In this document: positions 46,060 to 55,417 of the stretch, one piece after another
Position numbering within the stretch: position 1 is the stretch's first letter
Layout: each line of letters begins with the position of its first letter
From: Hyphomicrobiales bacterium
Lineage (GTDB): Bacteria; Pseudomonadota; Alphaproteobacteria; Rhizobiales; Rhizobiaceae
Direction of reading: 5' to 3'
Length of the DNA stretch: 64,000 nucleotides
NCBI GenBank assembly: GCA_021775415.1
Contig: JAJFHV010000013.1
Coordinates: forward strand, 1 to 64,000
Program-made: the position numbers and the translations under genes
The notes under the pieces: generated by a model
Databases searched by the model: none
Seen by the model: only the letters and a program-made list of their open reading frames with translations
Told to the model about the DNA's origin: nothing

Positions 46060-46839
46060 ATGGTTGAACTCACGCTCCCCAAGAATTCCAAGGTTACTGA
46101 AGGCAAGACCTGGCCGAAACCAGATGATGCCACCAATCTACGCGAGTACCGGATTTATCGCTGGTCACCCGATGATGGCGAGAATCCTCGCATCGATACT
46201 TACTACGTTAACATGGACGATTGCGGGCCCATGGTGCTTGATGCTCTGCTATGGATCAAGAACAACATCGACCCGACATTGACCCTGCGCCGTTCCTGTC
46301 GCGAAGGGATTTGTGGCTCCTGCGCCATGAACATTGACGGCACCAATACACTTGCCTGCACAAGAGGCATGGATGAAGTGGTTGGAGTAGTGAAAGTCTA
46401 TCCACTGCCGCACATGAAGGTGGTCAAAGACCTGGTGCCGGACATGAACAATTTTTATGCCCAGCACCGCTCAATTGAGCCATGGCTTAAAACCACCAGC
46501 CCTGAACCTAGAACCGAATGGCTGCAGTCAAAAGAAGATCGGGAAAAACTCGATGGGCTTTACGAGTGCATCATGTGCGCCTGCTGCTCAACTTCATGCC
46601 CGTCTTACTGGTGGAATTCGGACAAATATCTCGGACCGGCAGTTCTATTACAATCTTACCGCTGGCTGGTGGATTCCCGCGATGAAGCAACCGGTGAACG
46701 TCTGGATGATCTGGAAGATCCGTTCAGGCTGTACCGCTGTCACACCATCATGAATTGCGCCCAGGCCTGTCCAAAAGACCTCAACCCGGCGAAGGCGATC
46801 GCCGAAACCAAAAAATTGATGGTCGAGCGGAAAGTCTAA
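46060..46839 (+). CDS. sdhB: Succinate dehydrogenase iron-sulfur subunit
   Basis: The electron-transfer subunit, 259 residues. The [2Fe-2S] loop CREGICGSC and the distal C in the plant-type domain, followed by the ferredoxin-like half with [16 protein letters not shown] and [21 protein letters not shown] for the [4Fe-4S] and [3Fe-4S] clusters, are all present. It is the last gene of the conserved sdh operon; a small membrane protein follows 20 bp later. Confidence 0.98.
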   Translation: MVELTLPKNSKVTEGKTWPKPDDATNLREYRIYRWSPDDGENPRIDTYYVNMDDCGPMVLDALLWIKNNIDPTLTLRRSCREGICGSCAMNIDGTNTLACTRGMDEVVGVVKVYPLPHMKVVKDLVPDMNNFYAQHRSIEPWLKTTSPEPRTEWLQSKEDREKLDGLYECIMCACCSTSCPSYWWNSDKYLGPAVLLQSYRWLVDSRDEATGERLDDLEDPFRLYRCHTIMNCAQACPKDLNPAKAIAETKKLMVERKV

Positions 46840-46859
46840 TTCATCGCAGGCAACTCTTG

Positions 46860-47171
46860 ATGCAACGTAAAACGGTAGCGCTTCTGGGTTTGACGAGCCT
46901 GCTCAACGCAACCATCTGCTTTTTCACATTCGTTTTTGGTGTATTTGCAACAAGCACTGATACTTCCGATGTCACCATGCGTATTGGTTTTTATGTGGTG
47001 AACTTGATTGCTCTAACAGCGATTGTTGGTGTTTTCGCTCCCTGGGTGTTTGCGCAGAAGAAGCACACAAAAAGCGCCATATTTTCCGCTATATTGCCGC
47101 TGACACTAACATGCCTTGCGGTTTTGCTGTTTCTAACGCTGGACAGCTGGTTGAACAGAACATTCTCCTAG
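46860..47171 (+). CDS. Small hypothetical membrane protein after sdhB
   Basis: A 103-residue protein with three hydrophobic helices (about 5-28, 41-64, 72-95) separated by short polar turns, including a QKKHTKS loop. I do not recognise the family. ATG 46860 lies 20 bp after sdhB, close enough for co-transcription, so it may be an accessory protein of the operon, or just a neighbour. Confidence 0.65.
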   Translation: MQRKTVALLGLTSLLNATICFFTFVFGVFATSTDTSDVTMRIGFYVVNLIALTAIVGVFAPWVFAQKKHTKSAIFSAILPLTLTCLAVLLFLTLDSWLNRTFS

Positions 47172-47188
47172 GCGCGCTAAACGTTCCC

Positions 47189-47590
47189 TCAAACTCCAAA
47201 CCAGCCAATGATTGCACCTTGCAGAAGGAAAGTCGCGAGCCAGTGCCCACCATCAATCGCCGTTAAATCCCAACCAGTGCCCTGGAATCGGTGATTGACG
47301 CACATCGTTGGAACAACGAACCCCAGCCAGCAAAAAAATGCGGTGACGATCCCTCCGCCCAACGAATGGGTTCCGATATGGCCAATTATACCTGCAAGAA
47401 AAAACGCGATAACCAAATGGCAAATTGCCGCGATTATGTAGAGCGATGGCTTTTGCTCAATGTCATCCGGCTTCAGACCCACAGCCGCCATCCATGGCTT
47501 TCCCAAAGCGCCATACCAGGCTGCACCAACTGGCATTGCAGCCACCGCCGCAATACAAACAGCAAGATAATTAATCCCGAAAAATTCCAT
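47189..47590 (-). CDS. DUF1761 family membrane protein
   Basis: A 133-residue protein with four transmembrane helices and the DUF1761 character: an N-terminal NYLAVCIAAVAAMPVGAAWYGALGKPWMAAVG and a later GGGIVTAFFCWLGFVVPTMCVNHRF. AAGGAG lies just before ATG 47590. The function is unknown. It is convergent with the small protein after sdhB. Confidence 0.85.
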   Translation of the reverse strand: MEFFGINYLAVCIAAVAAMPVGAAWYGALGKPWMAAVGLKPDDIEQKPSLYIIAAICHLVIAFFLAGIIGHIGTHSLGGGIVTAFFCWLGFVVPTMCVNHRFQGTGWDLTAIDGGHWLATFLLQGAIIGWFGV

Positions 47591-47641
47591 TAGATTTCTC
47601 CTTGTGGCCTGCTTCAACCAAGTTTTACATGCCCTCCAGCA

Positions 47642-48850
47642 TCACGGCAATGCAACTGCGATCCGGTCTTGATCCCAGTCAATTTCCGACACGCCACAAA
47701 GCCGCGCCTGACGTTGCAATTCACTTGTCAGTCGCTCCTCTTTAGCCGCAGACCAGCGAACCTTTGGTTCAAGCCAGAGCCTCGTCACGACCAACCGGTT
47801 TTCAGCACGCTTTGCCTGCATATCGATCCGGCCAATCAGTCTGTCCCGTTCCAGCAATGGAAAAACATAGTAGCCATATTTTCGTTTTTCCGGTGGTACG
47901 TAAATTTCGATTTTGTAGTCAAATCCGAACAACCACTGTAATCTGTTGCGATCACGTATGACCGGATCAAACGGTGAGAGCGCTCGCATGCGTTCAGGTA
48001 TTTTCGCTAAATCTCCAACCACATCCTCAATATCTGGACGGGCAAAGAACTCTTTCGGCGCAGCTTTGCCTACCGGCTTGATCGTTACCTGGGCAACATC
48101 TTCTTCACTTTGTCTTTCCAGCCAGCTGCGAACTTCAGCAATGGAAAGCAGGTCCCAGTACCGGGCAATGTCACTGGCCGAACCAAAACCAAGCCGCTGC
48201 AAGGCCGACCGACAGGCCCAATCAATGAAGGCTTCTTCATTACATGTATTTCCAAAACAGTCTGAAGGAATTACCCGTTCACTCAAATCATAGCACTTTT
48301 GAAATCCCTCACGGGCAGGCACTGCCAATTCGCCCGTTCGCCACATATATTCAAGTGCTGCCTTGCCATCATGCCGCTCCCACATCTCAAGCGGCTTGTT
48401 CTTTTCAGGCTTTTCCAGATCCCGGGACTTTATCCTGCCATTTTCAGATATCTTCTGGGACAACTGAGATACATGATCGATAAATCCTGCACCGTGCCAT
48501 TGTGTAAATTTCTGACGCAACCGCTTTTCATTGCGTCGAAACTTGTGTCGCCAATAAGGATAAAACTTTGTCGGAATGAGCGACGCATCATGGGTCCAGT
48601 TTTCAAACAACTGGCACTCACGCTCATGCAGTCTCGCCAAATGTTTTGGGCGGTAAGTCTGGTTGCGGGCAAAAAGCGTCATGTGATGGGCCCGTTCCAC
48701 CCAGCGGATCGAATCCATCTGAACAAAACCAAGTTGTTCAATCAGTTCGAGCAACTCGCCGGACCCGAACTTCAGATGCGGCGAGCGCGTTAAGCCTTGC
48801 AGATGCAAAACCAGATGTCGTGCGGTGCGGTTGTCTAGAAACAATGTCAT
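47642..48850 (-). CDS. YcaQ-type DNA glycosylase (winged-helix, HTH_42)
   Basis: A 402-residue protein of the AlkZ/YcaQ group, which unhooks interstrand crosslinks and other bulky alkyl lesions. The N-terminal QxD catalytic motif is in QLGFVQMDSIRWVERAHHMTLF, and the LHERECQLFENWTHDASLIP and DPVIRDRNRLQWLFGFDYKIEIYVP segments match the family's winged-helix repeats. The ATG 48850 start was chosen over a longer frame from 48895, which adds 15 residues with no support. The gene stands alone, 50 bp from the next. Confidence 0.92.
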   Translation of the reverse strand: MTLFLDNRTARHLVLHLQGLTRSPHLKFGSGELLELIEQLGFVQMDSIRWVERAHHMTLFARNQTYRPKHLARLHERECQLFENWTHDASLIPTKFYPYWRHKFRRNEKRLRQKFTQWHGAGFIDHVSQLSQKISENGRIKSRDLEKPEKNKPLEMWERHDGKAALEYMWRTGELAVPAREGFQKCYDLSERVIPSDCFGNTCNEEAFIDWACRSALQRLGFGSASDIARYWDLLSIAEVRSWLERQSEEDVAQVTIKPVGKAAPKEFFARPDIEDVVGDLAKIPERMRALSPFDPVIRDRNRLQWLFGFDYKIEIYVPPEKRKYGYYVFPLLERDRLIGRIDMQAKRAENRLVVTRLWLEPKVRWSAAKEERLTSELQRQARLCGVSEIDWDQDRIAVALP

Positions 48851-48986
48851 CGCGCTACACTCAACAATCTGCTTGATTCGATCAAGTGACACCAACTGCC
48901 ATATTCAACTTGCATGAATCGGGTGGCGGACACGCGTAGTGCTGGCTAGGTTACCGTCAGTTGCAAACACAATTTAGGAGATCCCG

Positions 48987-49460
48987 ATGTCGACAACAAA
49001 GATCAGTGGTCTACCAGGTGATGTCGTCAAGAAAATTCACCAAAGCCGCCTCGATGCAAACAACCAACCGCTTGAAGTTCACACATCCGATGGAAACGGC
49101 AACCTGTGCCGTCATTGCCTTCAGATGATTGGCGAGGGTGACGAATATTACATTCTTGCACATCGGCCATTTACAGTGACCCAACCCTATGCCGAGATGG
49201 GCCCAATATTCCTGCATGTGAAAAACTGCAGCGAATATGAAGACAGCGGCGGAACACCGGAAGCGCTCACCAACAAAGACAATTTGCTGCTGCGCGGATA
49301 CGATGAGGACGAACGGATCGTCTATGGAACCGGGGGGATTGTTCCCACACAAAACATCAGGGAGCACGCCGAGAAGCTGTTGCAATTAGATCGGGTGAGT
49401 TTTGTTCACATCCGCTCTGCCAACTATAATTGCTATCAGGCCCGTATCGATCCTGTTTAA
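48987..49460 (+). CDS. DUF1203 family protein
   Basis: A 157-residue protein with the DUF1203 core: LCRHCLQMIGEGDEYYILAHRPF, PYAEMGPIFLHVKNC and LLLRGYDEDERIVYGTGGIV. The conserved cysteines and His suggest metal binding, but the family is uncharacterised. AGGAG precedes the ATG by seven bases. Its 3' end overlaps the convergent EVE gene by 4 bp. Confidence 0.9.
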   Translation: MSTTKISGLPGDVVKKIHQSRLDANNQPLEVHTSDGNGNLCRHCLQMIGEGDEYYILAHRPFTVTQPYAEMGPIFLHVKNCSEYEDSGGTPEALTNKDNLLLRGYDEDERIVYGTGGIVPTQNIREHAEKLLQLDRVSFVHIRSANYNCYQARIDPV

Positions 49461-49894
49461 ACCGGCTTCAGCGTAACGGGATCAAGGCCACCCATTCGAC
49501 AAACCTCGATCCATTCGTTCTCTTTGACCGGCTGCACCGAAAGCCTCATCGAGGTCACCAACGACATGTCGGAAAGCTTTGGATTGGCTTTCACATCCTT
49601 TAGCGTCACTGGATTGGGCACGTCGGCCAGTGCCCGGATATGGACACAGTCCCAGCGCTCATCATCAGTGGTGGTGTCCGGCGCACTGAGCGCCGACACT
49701 TCAATCACACCGACCACATCAAGCCCTTCATTTGAGTGGTAAAAGAAACCCCGGTCGCCAAGTTTCATGGCACGCATGTTGTTGCGAGCCTGATAGTTGC
49801 GGATACCATCCCATTCTTCACCCGCATCGCCCTCGGCTTTTTGCATTTCCCAGGACCATTTGAACGGTTCGGATTTGAACAGCCAATAATTCAT
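49457..49894 (-). CDS. EVE domain-containing protein
   Basis: A 145-residue PUA-like protein. The N-terminal MNYWLFKSEPFKWSW and the GIRNYQARNNMRAMKLGDRGFFYHS core are the EVE fold, thought to bind modified bases in RNA or DNA (thymocyte nuclear protein 1 family). It lies 26 bp downstream of gpsA on the same strand and probably belongs to the tsaD-gpsA-EVE unit, a linkage common in Hyphomicrobiales. Confidence 0.93.
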   Translation of the reverse strand: MNYWLFKSEPFKWSWEMQKAEGDAGEEWDGIRNYQARNNMRAMKLGDRGFFYHSNEGLDVVGVIEVSALSAPDTTTDDERWDCVHIRALADVPNPVTLKDVKANPKLSDMSLVTSMRLSVQPVKENEWIEVCRMGGLDPVTLKPV

Positions 49895-49920
49895 ATGATT
49901 TCTCCGCGATTTGTCATGAT

Positions 49921-50928
49921 CTAATTTTCCTCCCGCTTGAGCGGCCTCAACAACAATTGCTTGACCGCCTCATCTGCCGTGACATTGCCTTCCAGCACAT
50001 CCACCACTGCTGCAATGATTGGCGTATCAATCCCTTCGCGACGTGCGATCTCAAGTGCAATTGATGCCGTGTGGGCCCCTTCTGCAAGCGGCAGGTTATC
50101 ACGTGGCTCACCCCGGCCCATCGCAATCCCATAGGTAAAATTGCGCGACTGCGTACTTGAACAACACATCACGAGGTCACCAAGACCAGAAAGGCCGGAA
50201 AGCGTTTCGCGTTCTGCGCCCAGTTTGGTTGCAAGCCGTCTGATTTCGGCAAACCCCCGCGCGATAAGGGCAGCTTCCGCGCTGGGGCCGAGGCCCATGC
50301 CGCGACTGGCTCCGACCGCAATTGCCAAAACATTCTTGAGTGCACCACCCAACTCCACACCCTTGATGTCATCGCTGGCATAACAGCGAAAACCGCCAAC
50401 TGAGAAATTCCGTGCAAGTTCCGCCGATAATTGAGGCGTATTGCCTGCAACCGTTACGGCGGTCGGCAGGTTCTGAACGATATCACTGGCAAAACTCGGG
50501 CCCGACAATGCGCCAATTCTGGCGTCTGCAAACACAGTGGCAATCAGTTCTGATGGCAACAACCCGGTTTTTTGATCAATTCCCTTGGCGCAGGATACCA
50601 ATGCAATATCCTGAACAACATTTTGGGGTATTTCATTAAGGACACTGCCAAGGCTTTGGGTCGGGATTGCCAGAAGTATATAATTTGCACCTGAAAGCGC
50701 CTGATCAAGATCAACTGTTGCAGAAATTCCCGGTTCCAGATTGAGAGCACCGAGATAGCGGCTGTTTGTTTGCCGTGTGTTTATTTCTTCCGCAACATCG
50801 CTTGATCGCGCCCATAAAGCGGTTTCATGACCGGCACGCGTCGCAACGCAGGCAAGTGCAGAGCCAAAGGCGCCGGCCCCCAATACACAGATTTTCTGTT
50901 TCTTGTTACCCAAACTCACCCCTATCAA
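49921..50928 (-). CDS. gpsA: NAD(P)H-dependent glycerol-3-phosphate dehydrogenase
   Basis: Makes sn-glycerol 3-phosphate for phospholipids. The 335 residues show the Rossmann [10 protein letters not shown], the SGPSFASD segment, the catalytic Lys in [16 protein letters not shown] and [18 protein letters not shown]. The start is unclear: TTG 50928 overlaps the tsaD stop (TTGA), and GTG 50919 gives a protein three codons shorter with no better ribosome site. Coupling to tsaD is likely in either case. Confidence 0.95.
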   Translation of the reverse strand: MIGVSLGNKKQKICVLGAGAFGSALACVATRAGHETALWARSSDVAEEINTRQTNSRYLGALNLEPGISATVDLDQALSGANYILLAIPTQSLGSVLNEIPQNVVQDIALVSCAKGIDQKTGLLPSELIATVFADARIGALSGPSFASDIVQNLPTAVTVAGNTPQLSAELARNFSVGGFRCYASDDIKGVELGGALKNVLAIAVGASRGMGLGPSAEAALIARGFAEIRRLATKLGAERETLSGLSGLGDLVMCCSSTQSRNFTYGIAMGRGEPRDNLPLAEGAHTASIALEIARREGIDTPIIAAVVDVLEGNVTADEAVKQLLLRPLKREEN

Positions 50929-52004
50929 ACCCTCGCGCCCTTGCGACCCGAACCTATTACACTAACGGCATCTGCATCCAGCGGCCACCGCGCCCGGGGA
51001 GAAAGATCAAGCGGAGAAGCCTCGCCCTGTTCAAACCGCTCCAGAGCCGCCCAGCCAATCATCGCCGCATTATCTGTACACAATATTGCCGGCGGCGCTG
51101 TCAAACGCCATTGCATCTCTTCGCACAACTCGCTCATTCGTTCGCGAATATGTGTATTTGACGCAACGCCACCCGCCACGACCAGAAAGTTGGTCTGTGA
51201 CGAACCATGCTCTTCCAAAAACCTTGCCATTGCCTTTGCACAACGGTCTGCCAGCACGTCGCCCATGGTCTTTTCCAGCGATGCACATAAATCAGCGATA
51301 TCCTGTTCCGAAAGCGGTGCCAGTTTTTCTGCCTGCTGTCGAATAGCTGTCTTCAAGCCGGAAAAAGACATGTTAAGCGTATCCTGCCCGCGCAAGGGCA
51401 TTGGAAACTTGAAACGCTGCGGATCACCCTTGCGGGCAGCTTTCTCGACATTTGGACCACCGGGAAAGGGCAGGCCAAGCAGTTTTGCGGTCTTGTCGAA
51501 AACCTCACCAGCCGCATCATCAATGGTAGTCGCCCAACGCTCATAGTTGCCAAGTCCGCGAACGCACAGGATCTGTGTGTGCCCCCCCGATACAAGTAAC
51601 AGCAGATATGGATAATCAAGCCCATCGGTTAGTCTGGCGGTGAGCGCATGACCTTCCAGATGATTGATGCCCAGATAAGGAATTCCGCAACTTGCCGAGA
51701 GGGCTTTCGCGGTCATTAATCCAACCATCAACCCACCGATCAAACCCGGACCAGAGGTAACGCCAATGCCATCAATATCTTTAAGGTTAGTTTTGGCTTC
51801 CTCAAGCGCCAACTCAATTACCTTATCAAGTGCTGCAAGATGCGCGCGCGCTGCAATCTCGGGTACAACCCCACCAAAAGCTGAATGTTCGTCTATTTGA
51901 CTGAGAACCACATTCGAACAAAGCAGCGGCTTACCGCGCCGGTCGCGCCCGACCACCGCGGCAGCTGTTTCATCGCAACTTGTTTCAATCCCGAGAATTC
52001 GCAT
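50925..52004 (-). CDS. tsaD: tRNA N6-adenosine threonylcarbamoyltransferase
   Basis: Transfers threonylcarbamoyl to A37 of ANN-reading tRNAs with TsaB/TsaE. The 359 residues contain the metal-binding HLEGH motif, the N-terminal [14 protein letters not shown] and the SGGHTQIL phosphate loop. ATG 52004 is the natural start. Together with mtaB in this window it acts on the same A37 base. It is divergent from hemC over only 48 bp. Confidence 0.96.
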   Translation of the reverse strand: MRILGIETSCDETAAAVVGRDRRGKPLLCSNVVLSQIDEHSAFGGVVPEIAARAHLAALDKVIELALEEAKTNLKDIDGIGVTSGPGLIGGLMVGLMTAKALSASCGIPYLGINHLEGHALTARLTDGLDYPYLLLLVSGGHTQILCVRGLGNYERWATTIDDAAGEVFDKTAKLLGLPFPGGPNVEKAARKGDPQRFKFPMPLRGQDTLNMSFSGLKTAIRQQAEKLAPLSEQDIADLCASLEKTMGDVLADRCAKAMARFLEEHGSSQTNFLVVAGGVASNTHIRERMSELCEEMQWRLTAPPAILCTDNAAMIGWAALERFEQGEASPLDLSPRARWPLDADAVSVIGSGRKGARV

Positions 52005-52024
52005 TGTATGGAAATGCCAATGGC

Positions 52025-52030
52025 TATAAT
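52025..52030 (+). promoter_or_regulatory. Perfect -10 element before hemC
   Basis: TATAAT at 52025-52030, 23 bases before the hemC ATG, in the 48-bp tsaD-hemC gap. A TTGTAT at 52004-52009 is a poor -35 with short 15-bp spacing. The resulting leader would be only about 15 bases. Confidence 0.4.
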
Positions 52031-52052
52031 CACTGATTGTTGGGCCTAACAG

Positions 52053-53003
52053 ATGGATGCAAAAAAGAAAATGGCGAAGAGCAGCGACATTATCCAGATT
52101 GGTACACGCGGCAGCAAACTTGCGCTGGTTCAGGCAGAAGGGATCAAGCGTCAACTCATCGAGACACATCCCGACAAGAACCTGGAAATTGAAATCCGTG
52201 TCATCTCAACCGCAGGCGATCGCATTCAAAATCGGGCGTTATCCGAGGTTGGTGGCAAGGGGTTGTTTACACTAGAAATAGAGGAACAGTTGAGTTCAGG
52301 TGAACTTGACCTCGCGGTTCATTCGGCCAAGGACATGGCTACAAAATTGCCGGAGGAACTGGCGCTTGTGTGTTTTACCAAGCGTGAATCAGTCGCTGAC
52401 GCATTCATTTCAAACAAGGCATCGTCCCCAAATGAACTGGCACAGGGTGCAATTGTTGGTTCGGCCTCGCTACGTCGGCAGGCACAATTGCTACGCATTC
52501 GCCCTGATCTGAAAATGGTTTTGTTCCGCGGAAACGTCGACACAAGGTTAAAAAAACTTGAGGCCGGTGAAGTTGATGCGACCCTGCTGGCAGTGGCTGG
52601 TTTAAAACGCCTTGATATGGAGCACGCAATTACCTCTGTCCTTCCACCTGATGTGTTTCCACCTGCGCCGGGACAGGGTGCAGTCTGTATGGAAACGCGT
52701 GAGGACAACCAAAAAATTCGTGATCTGCTGACCCCGCTCAACCACCGCGAAACCGAAATCGCATTGATGACAGAGCGCGCCTTTTTAGCGGGTCTTGATG
52801 GCTCCTGCCGCACACCAATCGCTGCCTACACCCAGTTATCCGGCAATACGATTAATTTCCACGGCATGATCTTGAAGCCGGATGGAACTGAGTGCCACGA
52901 ACACCAGCTGGAAGGCTCAATCGATGACGCCGCAGACATTGGAAAACAAGCCGCTGCGATATTGAGAAAACGCGCCGGTTCCGATTTTTTTGACGGCTGG
53001 TAG
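52053..53003 (+). CDS. hemC: Porphobilinogen deaminase (hydroxymethylbilane synthase)
   Basis: Links four porphobilinogens in heme synthesis. The 316 residues contain [11 protein letters not shown], the AVHSAKDM active-site segment, RGNVDTRL, and the dipyrromethane-cofactor cysteine C252 in GSCRTP. The start is uncertain: ATG 52053 or ATG 52071. hemD follows after 10 bp, then the mitofilin and hemY genes, in the order hemC-hemD-mitofilin-hemY. Confidence 0.96.
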   Translation: MDAKKKMAKSSDIIQIGTRGSKLALVQAEGIKRQLIETHPDKNLEIEIRVISTAGDRIQNRALSEVGGKGLFTLEIEEQLSSGELDLAVHSAKDMATKLPEELALVCFTKRESVADAFISNKASSPNELAQGAIVGSASLRRQAQLLRIRPDLKMVLFRGNVDTRLKKLEAGEVDATLLAVAGLKRLDMEHAITSVLPPDVFPPAPGQGAVCMETREDNQKIRDLLTPLNHRETEIALMTERAFLAGLDGSCRTPIAAYTQLSGNTINFHGMILKPDGTECHEHQLEGSIDDAADIGKQAAAILRKRAGSDFFDGW

Positions 53004-53013
53004 AGGCTTGGCG

Positions 53014-53733
53014 ATGGCAAATATTCTCGTCACCAGAGCAGAACCAGCTGCAAGCCGCACAGGGCTTGCATTATCAAAGCACGGCTACACGGCCGTGAAA
53101 TGCCCAATATTTGAAGTACACGATACTGGCGAGCCAGTTCCTGAACGCAATTACGAGGGTCTGATCTTTACCAGTCGAAATGCTGTAGATACGCTGCACG
53201 AGCGCGGATGGGATACTACCAACCTCGGACTACCCGTCTTTTGTGTAGGTGAAAATACAGCCAATGCGGCCGCATCTCTAGGGTATCAAGACATTCGGAC
53301 GGGTTCTGGAAACGCCAAAGGTCTGGCAAAGCTGATCGGGAGCTCAGCTCTGCCACCCAGTTCCCGACTACTCTATCCGGCGGCACGAGACCGTAAGTTT
53401 GATTTTGAACTCGCCCTCAAACCCTATGACTTATCAGTTGAAACAGTCGAAATTTACGTGGTCCTGAGGCTCAGCCCATCCAAAAAAGAACTGGAGCAGG
53501 CGTTCGAGCATACCACCGGTGGAGTAGTGCTGGTTTATTCTGCGCGCAGCGGTGAATATTTGTCTCATCTCATTGAAGAGTATGGCCTCAGCGCGCTCGT
53601 ATCCTCGTTAACCTGCGTTACTCTTTCAAAGGAGGCTGCTGCTCCGATTAATGCCCATCACTGGCGAGAAATTTTCATTGCTCCAACACCCGATGAGCCT
53701 GCAATGATCCAGCTTTTAGCAGATAAGTTCTGA
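53014..53733 (+). CDS. hemD: Uroporphyrinogen-III synthase
   Basis: Closes hydroxymethylbilane to uroporphyrinogen III. The 239 residues have the two-domain, weakly conserved HemD character (ILVTRAEPAASRTG, GLIFTSRNAVDTL, LLYPAARDRKFDFE). ATG 53014 is supported by GAGG eight bases upstream. It is second in hemC-hemD-mitofilin-hemY. Confidence 0.92.
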   Translation: MANILVTRAEPAASRTGLALSKHGYTAVKCPIFEVHDTGEPVPERNYEGLIFTSRNAVDTLHERGWDTTNLGLPVFCVGENTANAAASLGYQDIRTGSGNAKGLAKLIGSSALPPSSRLLYPAARDRKFDFELALKPYDLSVETVEIYVVLRLSPSKKELEQAFEHTTGGVVLVYSARSGEYLSHLIEEYGLSALVSSLTCVTLSKEAAAPINAHHWREIFIAPTPDEPAMIQLLADKF

Positions 53734-53843
53734 ATTTCGGCGCTGAATTGCGTCATGATTAGCCTTGCGTAAACTTCGAACGGGACCCATATTAATATTT
53801 GGGCTTTCATCACCACAGCACGTCAAACACGGGGATAACTTGC

Positions 53844-55406
53844 ATGGCTTCCAGAGCCAAATCAAAGGGCTCAACATCAAGAGCAAATCGGAGGCGCAAG
53901 CCCGCGACGATTGATCTTGAGGCAAAAGAAGTAGTGAAAGATCCTCCTTCAGATGCAAAGCCTGCAAGCGAGAAGACTGGATCTGCGTCTCAAGCCGCAA
54001 AATCCACATCAAACGACAAGCCTGCCACCGGCACAACCCGGAACGAAAGTGGAAAAACGCCACCAGACCCAAAGCCATCGCATCCCACGAACAAGCAATT
54101 CGGCAGGCAAAGCGGTGGAGATGCTCCCAAGAGACCGGAATTTGCAACTGCAGCGTCAATTTCTCAATCACTGCGCAGCGCAGGCTTTGGAAAAATACTG
54201 CTTTCCGCAGTGTTTGGCGGTATCGTTGTAATTGGTGGATTGGGCGCAATCGGCCAATTGAACAGTGCCGGAAAACTTCCCTTGATAGGCAGTATTTATC
54301 AATCTGGCGGACAAACAATCAGTACGCCGGAAACCGGCAAGCTAATTGAGGAACTACAGTCACAACTGGATGAGCTTGCCGCCGTCAGCCAGATCAATCA
54401 GGAAATCCAACCGGTTGACCTTGCGCCACTCAACACAAGAATTGCGTCACTGGAGGCCATGGTTTCAGAACTGGCTGAAGCATCTTCAAACACTACCCCG
54501 GATAATGCCAGGCTGTCAGAACTTGAAAATAGAATGAATGCAATTGATAGCGCTATTCAGGAAATTGCCAGCATAGAATTGGAAAGCACGGCATCCTCTA
54601 CCGACCCTCAAATTAGTGCCTCGCTTATCGATCTTGGAGCACGAATTGGCGTGCTGGAGCAGGCAAATGATGCTGAAAACCCGCAAGCAAATGAACCTTC
54701 AGAGCGAATTACTGCTCTGGAAGAGGCGGTGACAACGCTTTCAAACCTGGGCACACCAGACCTTGTACCCCTGGAAACCAGACTTGATAGCACAGAAAAT
54801 ATCGTCGCATCACTCCGCGAATCGCTCACAGCTAACAGCGGGAAACTTTCCGATCTTGATGCAATTTCCAGTGAACTGACCAAACAAATCCAGACTGCCA
54901 AAGTCAGCGAGAAAGTCGCGCGTTCGGTCGCAGCCAACGCACTGGGCGGTGCGCTTGAAAGCGGGCGTGGCCTGTCCGTCCCGATTGCTTCGATTGAAGC
55001 GCTTACCGGTACTACGGATGAAACCCGCCGCCTGGCAGAGCTCTCTGGAGCAGGCATTGCAGGCCTTGACGATCTCACCCGGGAATTTGAGATATTTGCA
55101 GCCAGGATTGAGAAGCCCGAAAGTGTATCCGCAGACGCCGGATTGATGGAAAAGTTTTTGGCTAACGCAAAATCCCTGGTCTCCATCAAACCAAGTGGAC
55201 CGGTTGATGGCAATTCCGTTACAGCGGTGCTTTCGAGAATTCGCGGCCATTTGGCCATCGGAAACATCCAATCAGTGGATGCAGAGTGGCAACAGCTTCC
55301 AGAAGATGTCCGTACAATCGGCACCCGATGGATTGATACGGTAAACAATCGCATCGAGGCTCTGATTTTGTACGATAAAATTTCCACTCAACTGGCGCAG
55401 AATTGA
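53844..55406 (+). CDS. Mitofilin-family inner-membrane protein
   Basis: A 520-residue protein. A basic N-terminus (about 1-115, Lys/Ser/Pro-rich) precedes one transmembrane helix (about 118-140, LLSAVFGGIVVIGGLGAIG) and a long coiled-coil periplasmic part with repeated EL..RI..LE patterns, ending in a compact C-terminal domain that matches the mitofilin/Mic60 fold (about 400-510). Mic60 shapes cristae in mitochondria, and alphaproteobacterial homologues shape intracytoplasmic membranes. Its place between hemD and hemY is a known alphaproteobacterial arrangement. GGGG lies before the ATG. Confidence 0.9.
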   Translation: MASRAKSKGSTSRANRRRKPATIDLEAKEVVKDPPSDAKPASEKTGSASQAAKSTSNDKPATGTTRNESGKTPPDPKPSHPTNKQFGRQSGGDAPKRPEFATAASISQSLRSAGFGKILLSAVFGGIVVIGGLGAIGQLNSAGKLPLIGSIYQSGGQTISTPETGKLIEELQSQLDELAAVSQINQEIQPVDLAPLNTRIASLEAMVSELAEASSNTTPDNARLSELENRMNAIDSAIQEIASIELESTASSTDPQISASLIDLGARIGVLEQANDAENPQANEPSERITALEEAVTTLSNLGTPDLVPLETRLDSTENIVASLRESLTANSGKLSDLDAISSELTKQIQTAKVSEKVARSVAANALGGALESGRGLSVPIASIEALTGTTDETRRLAELSGAGIAGLDDLTREFEIFAARIEKPESVSADAGLMEKFLANAKSLVSIKPSGPVDGNSVTAVLSRIRGHLAIGNIQSVDAEWQQLPEDVRTIGTRWIDTVNNRIEALILYDKISTQLAQN

Positions 55407-55417
55407 GAGCCCGATAG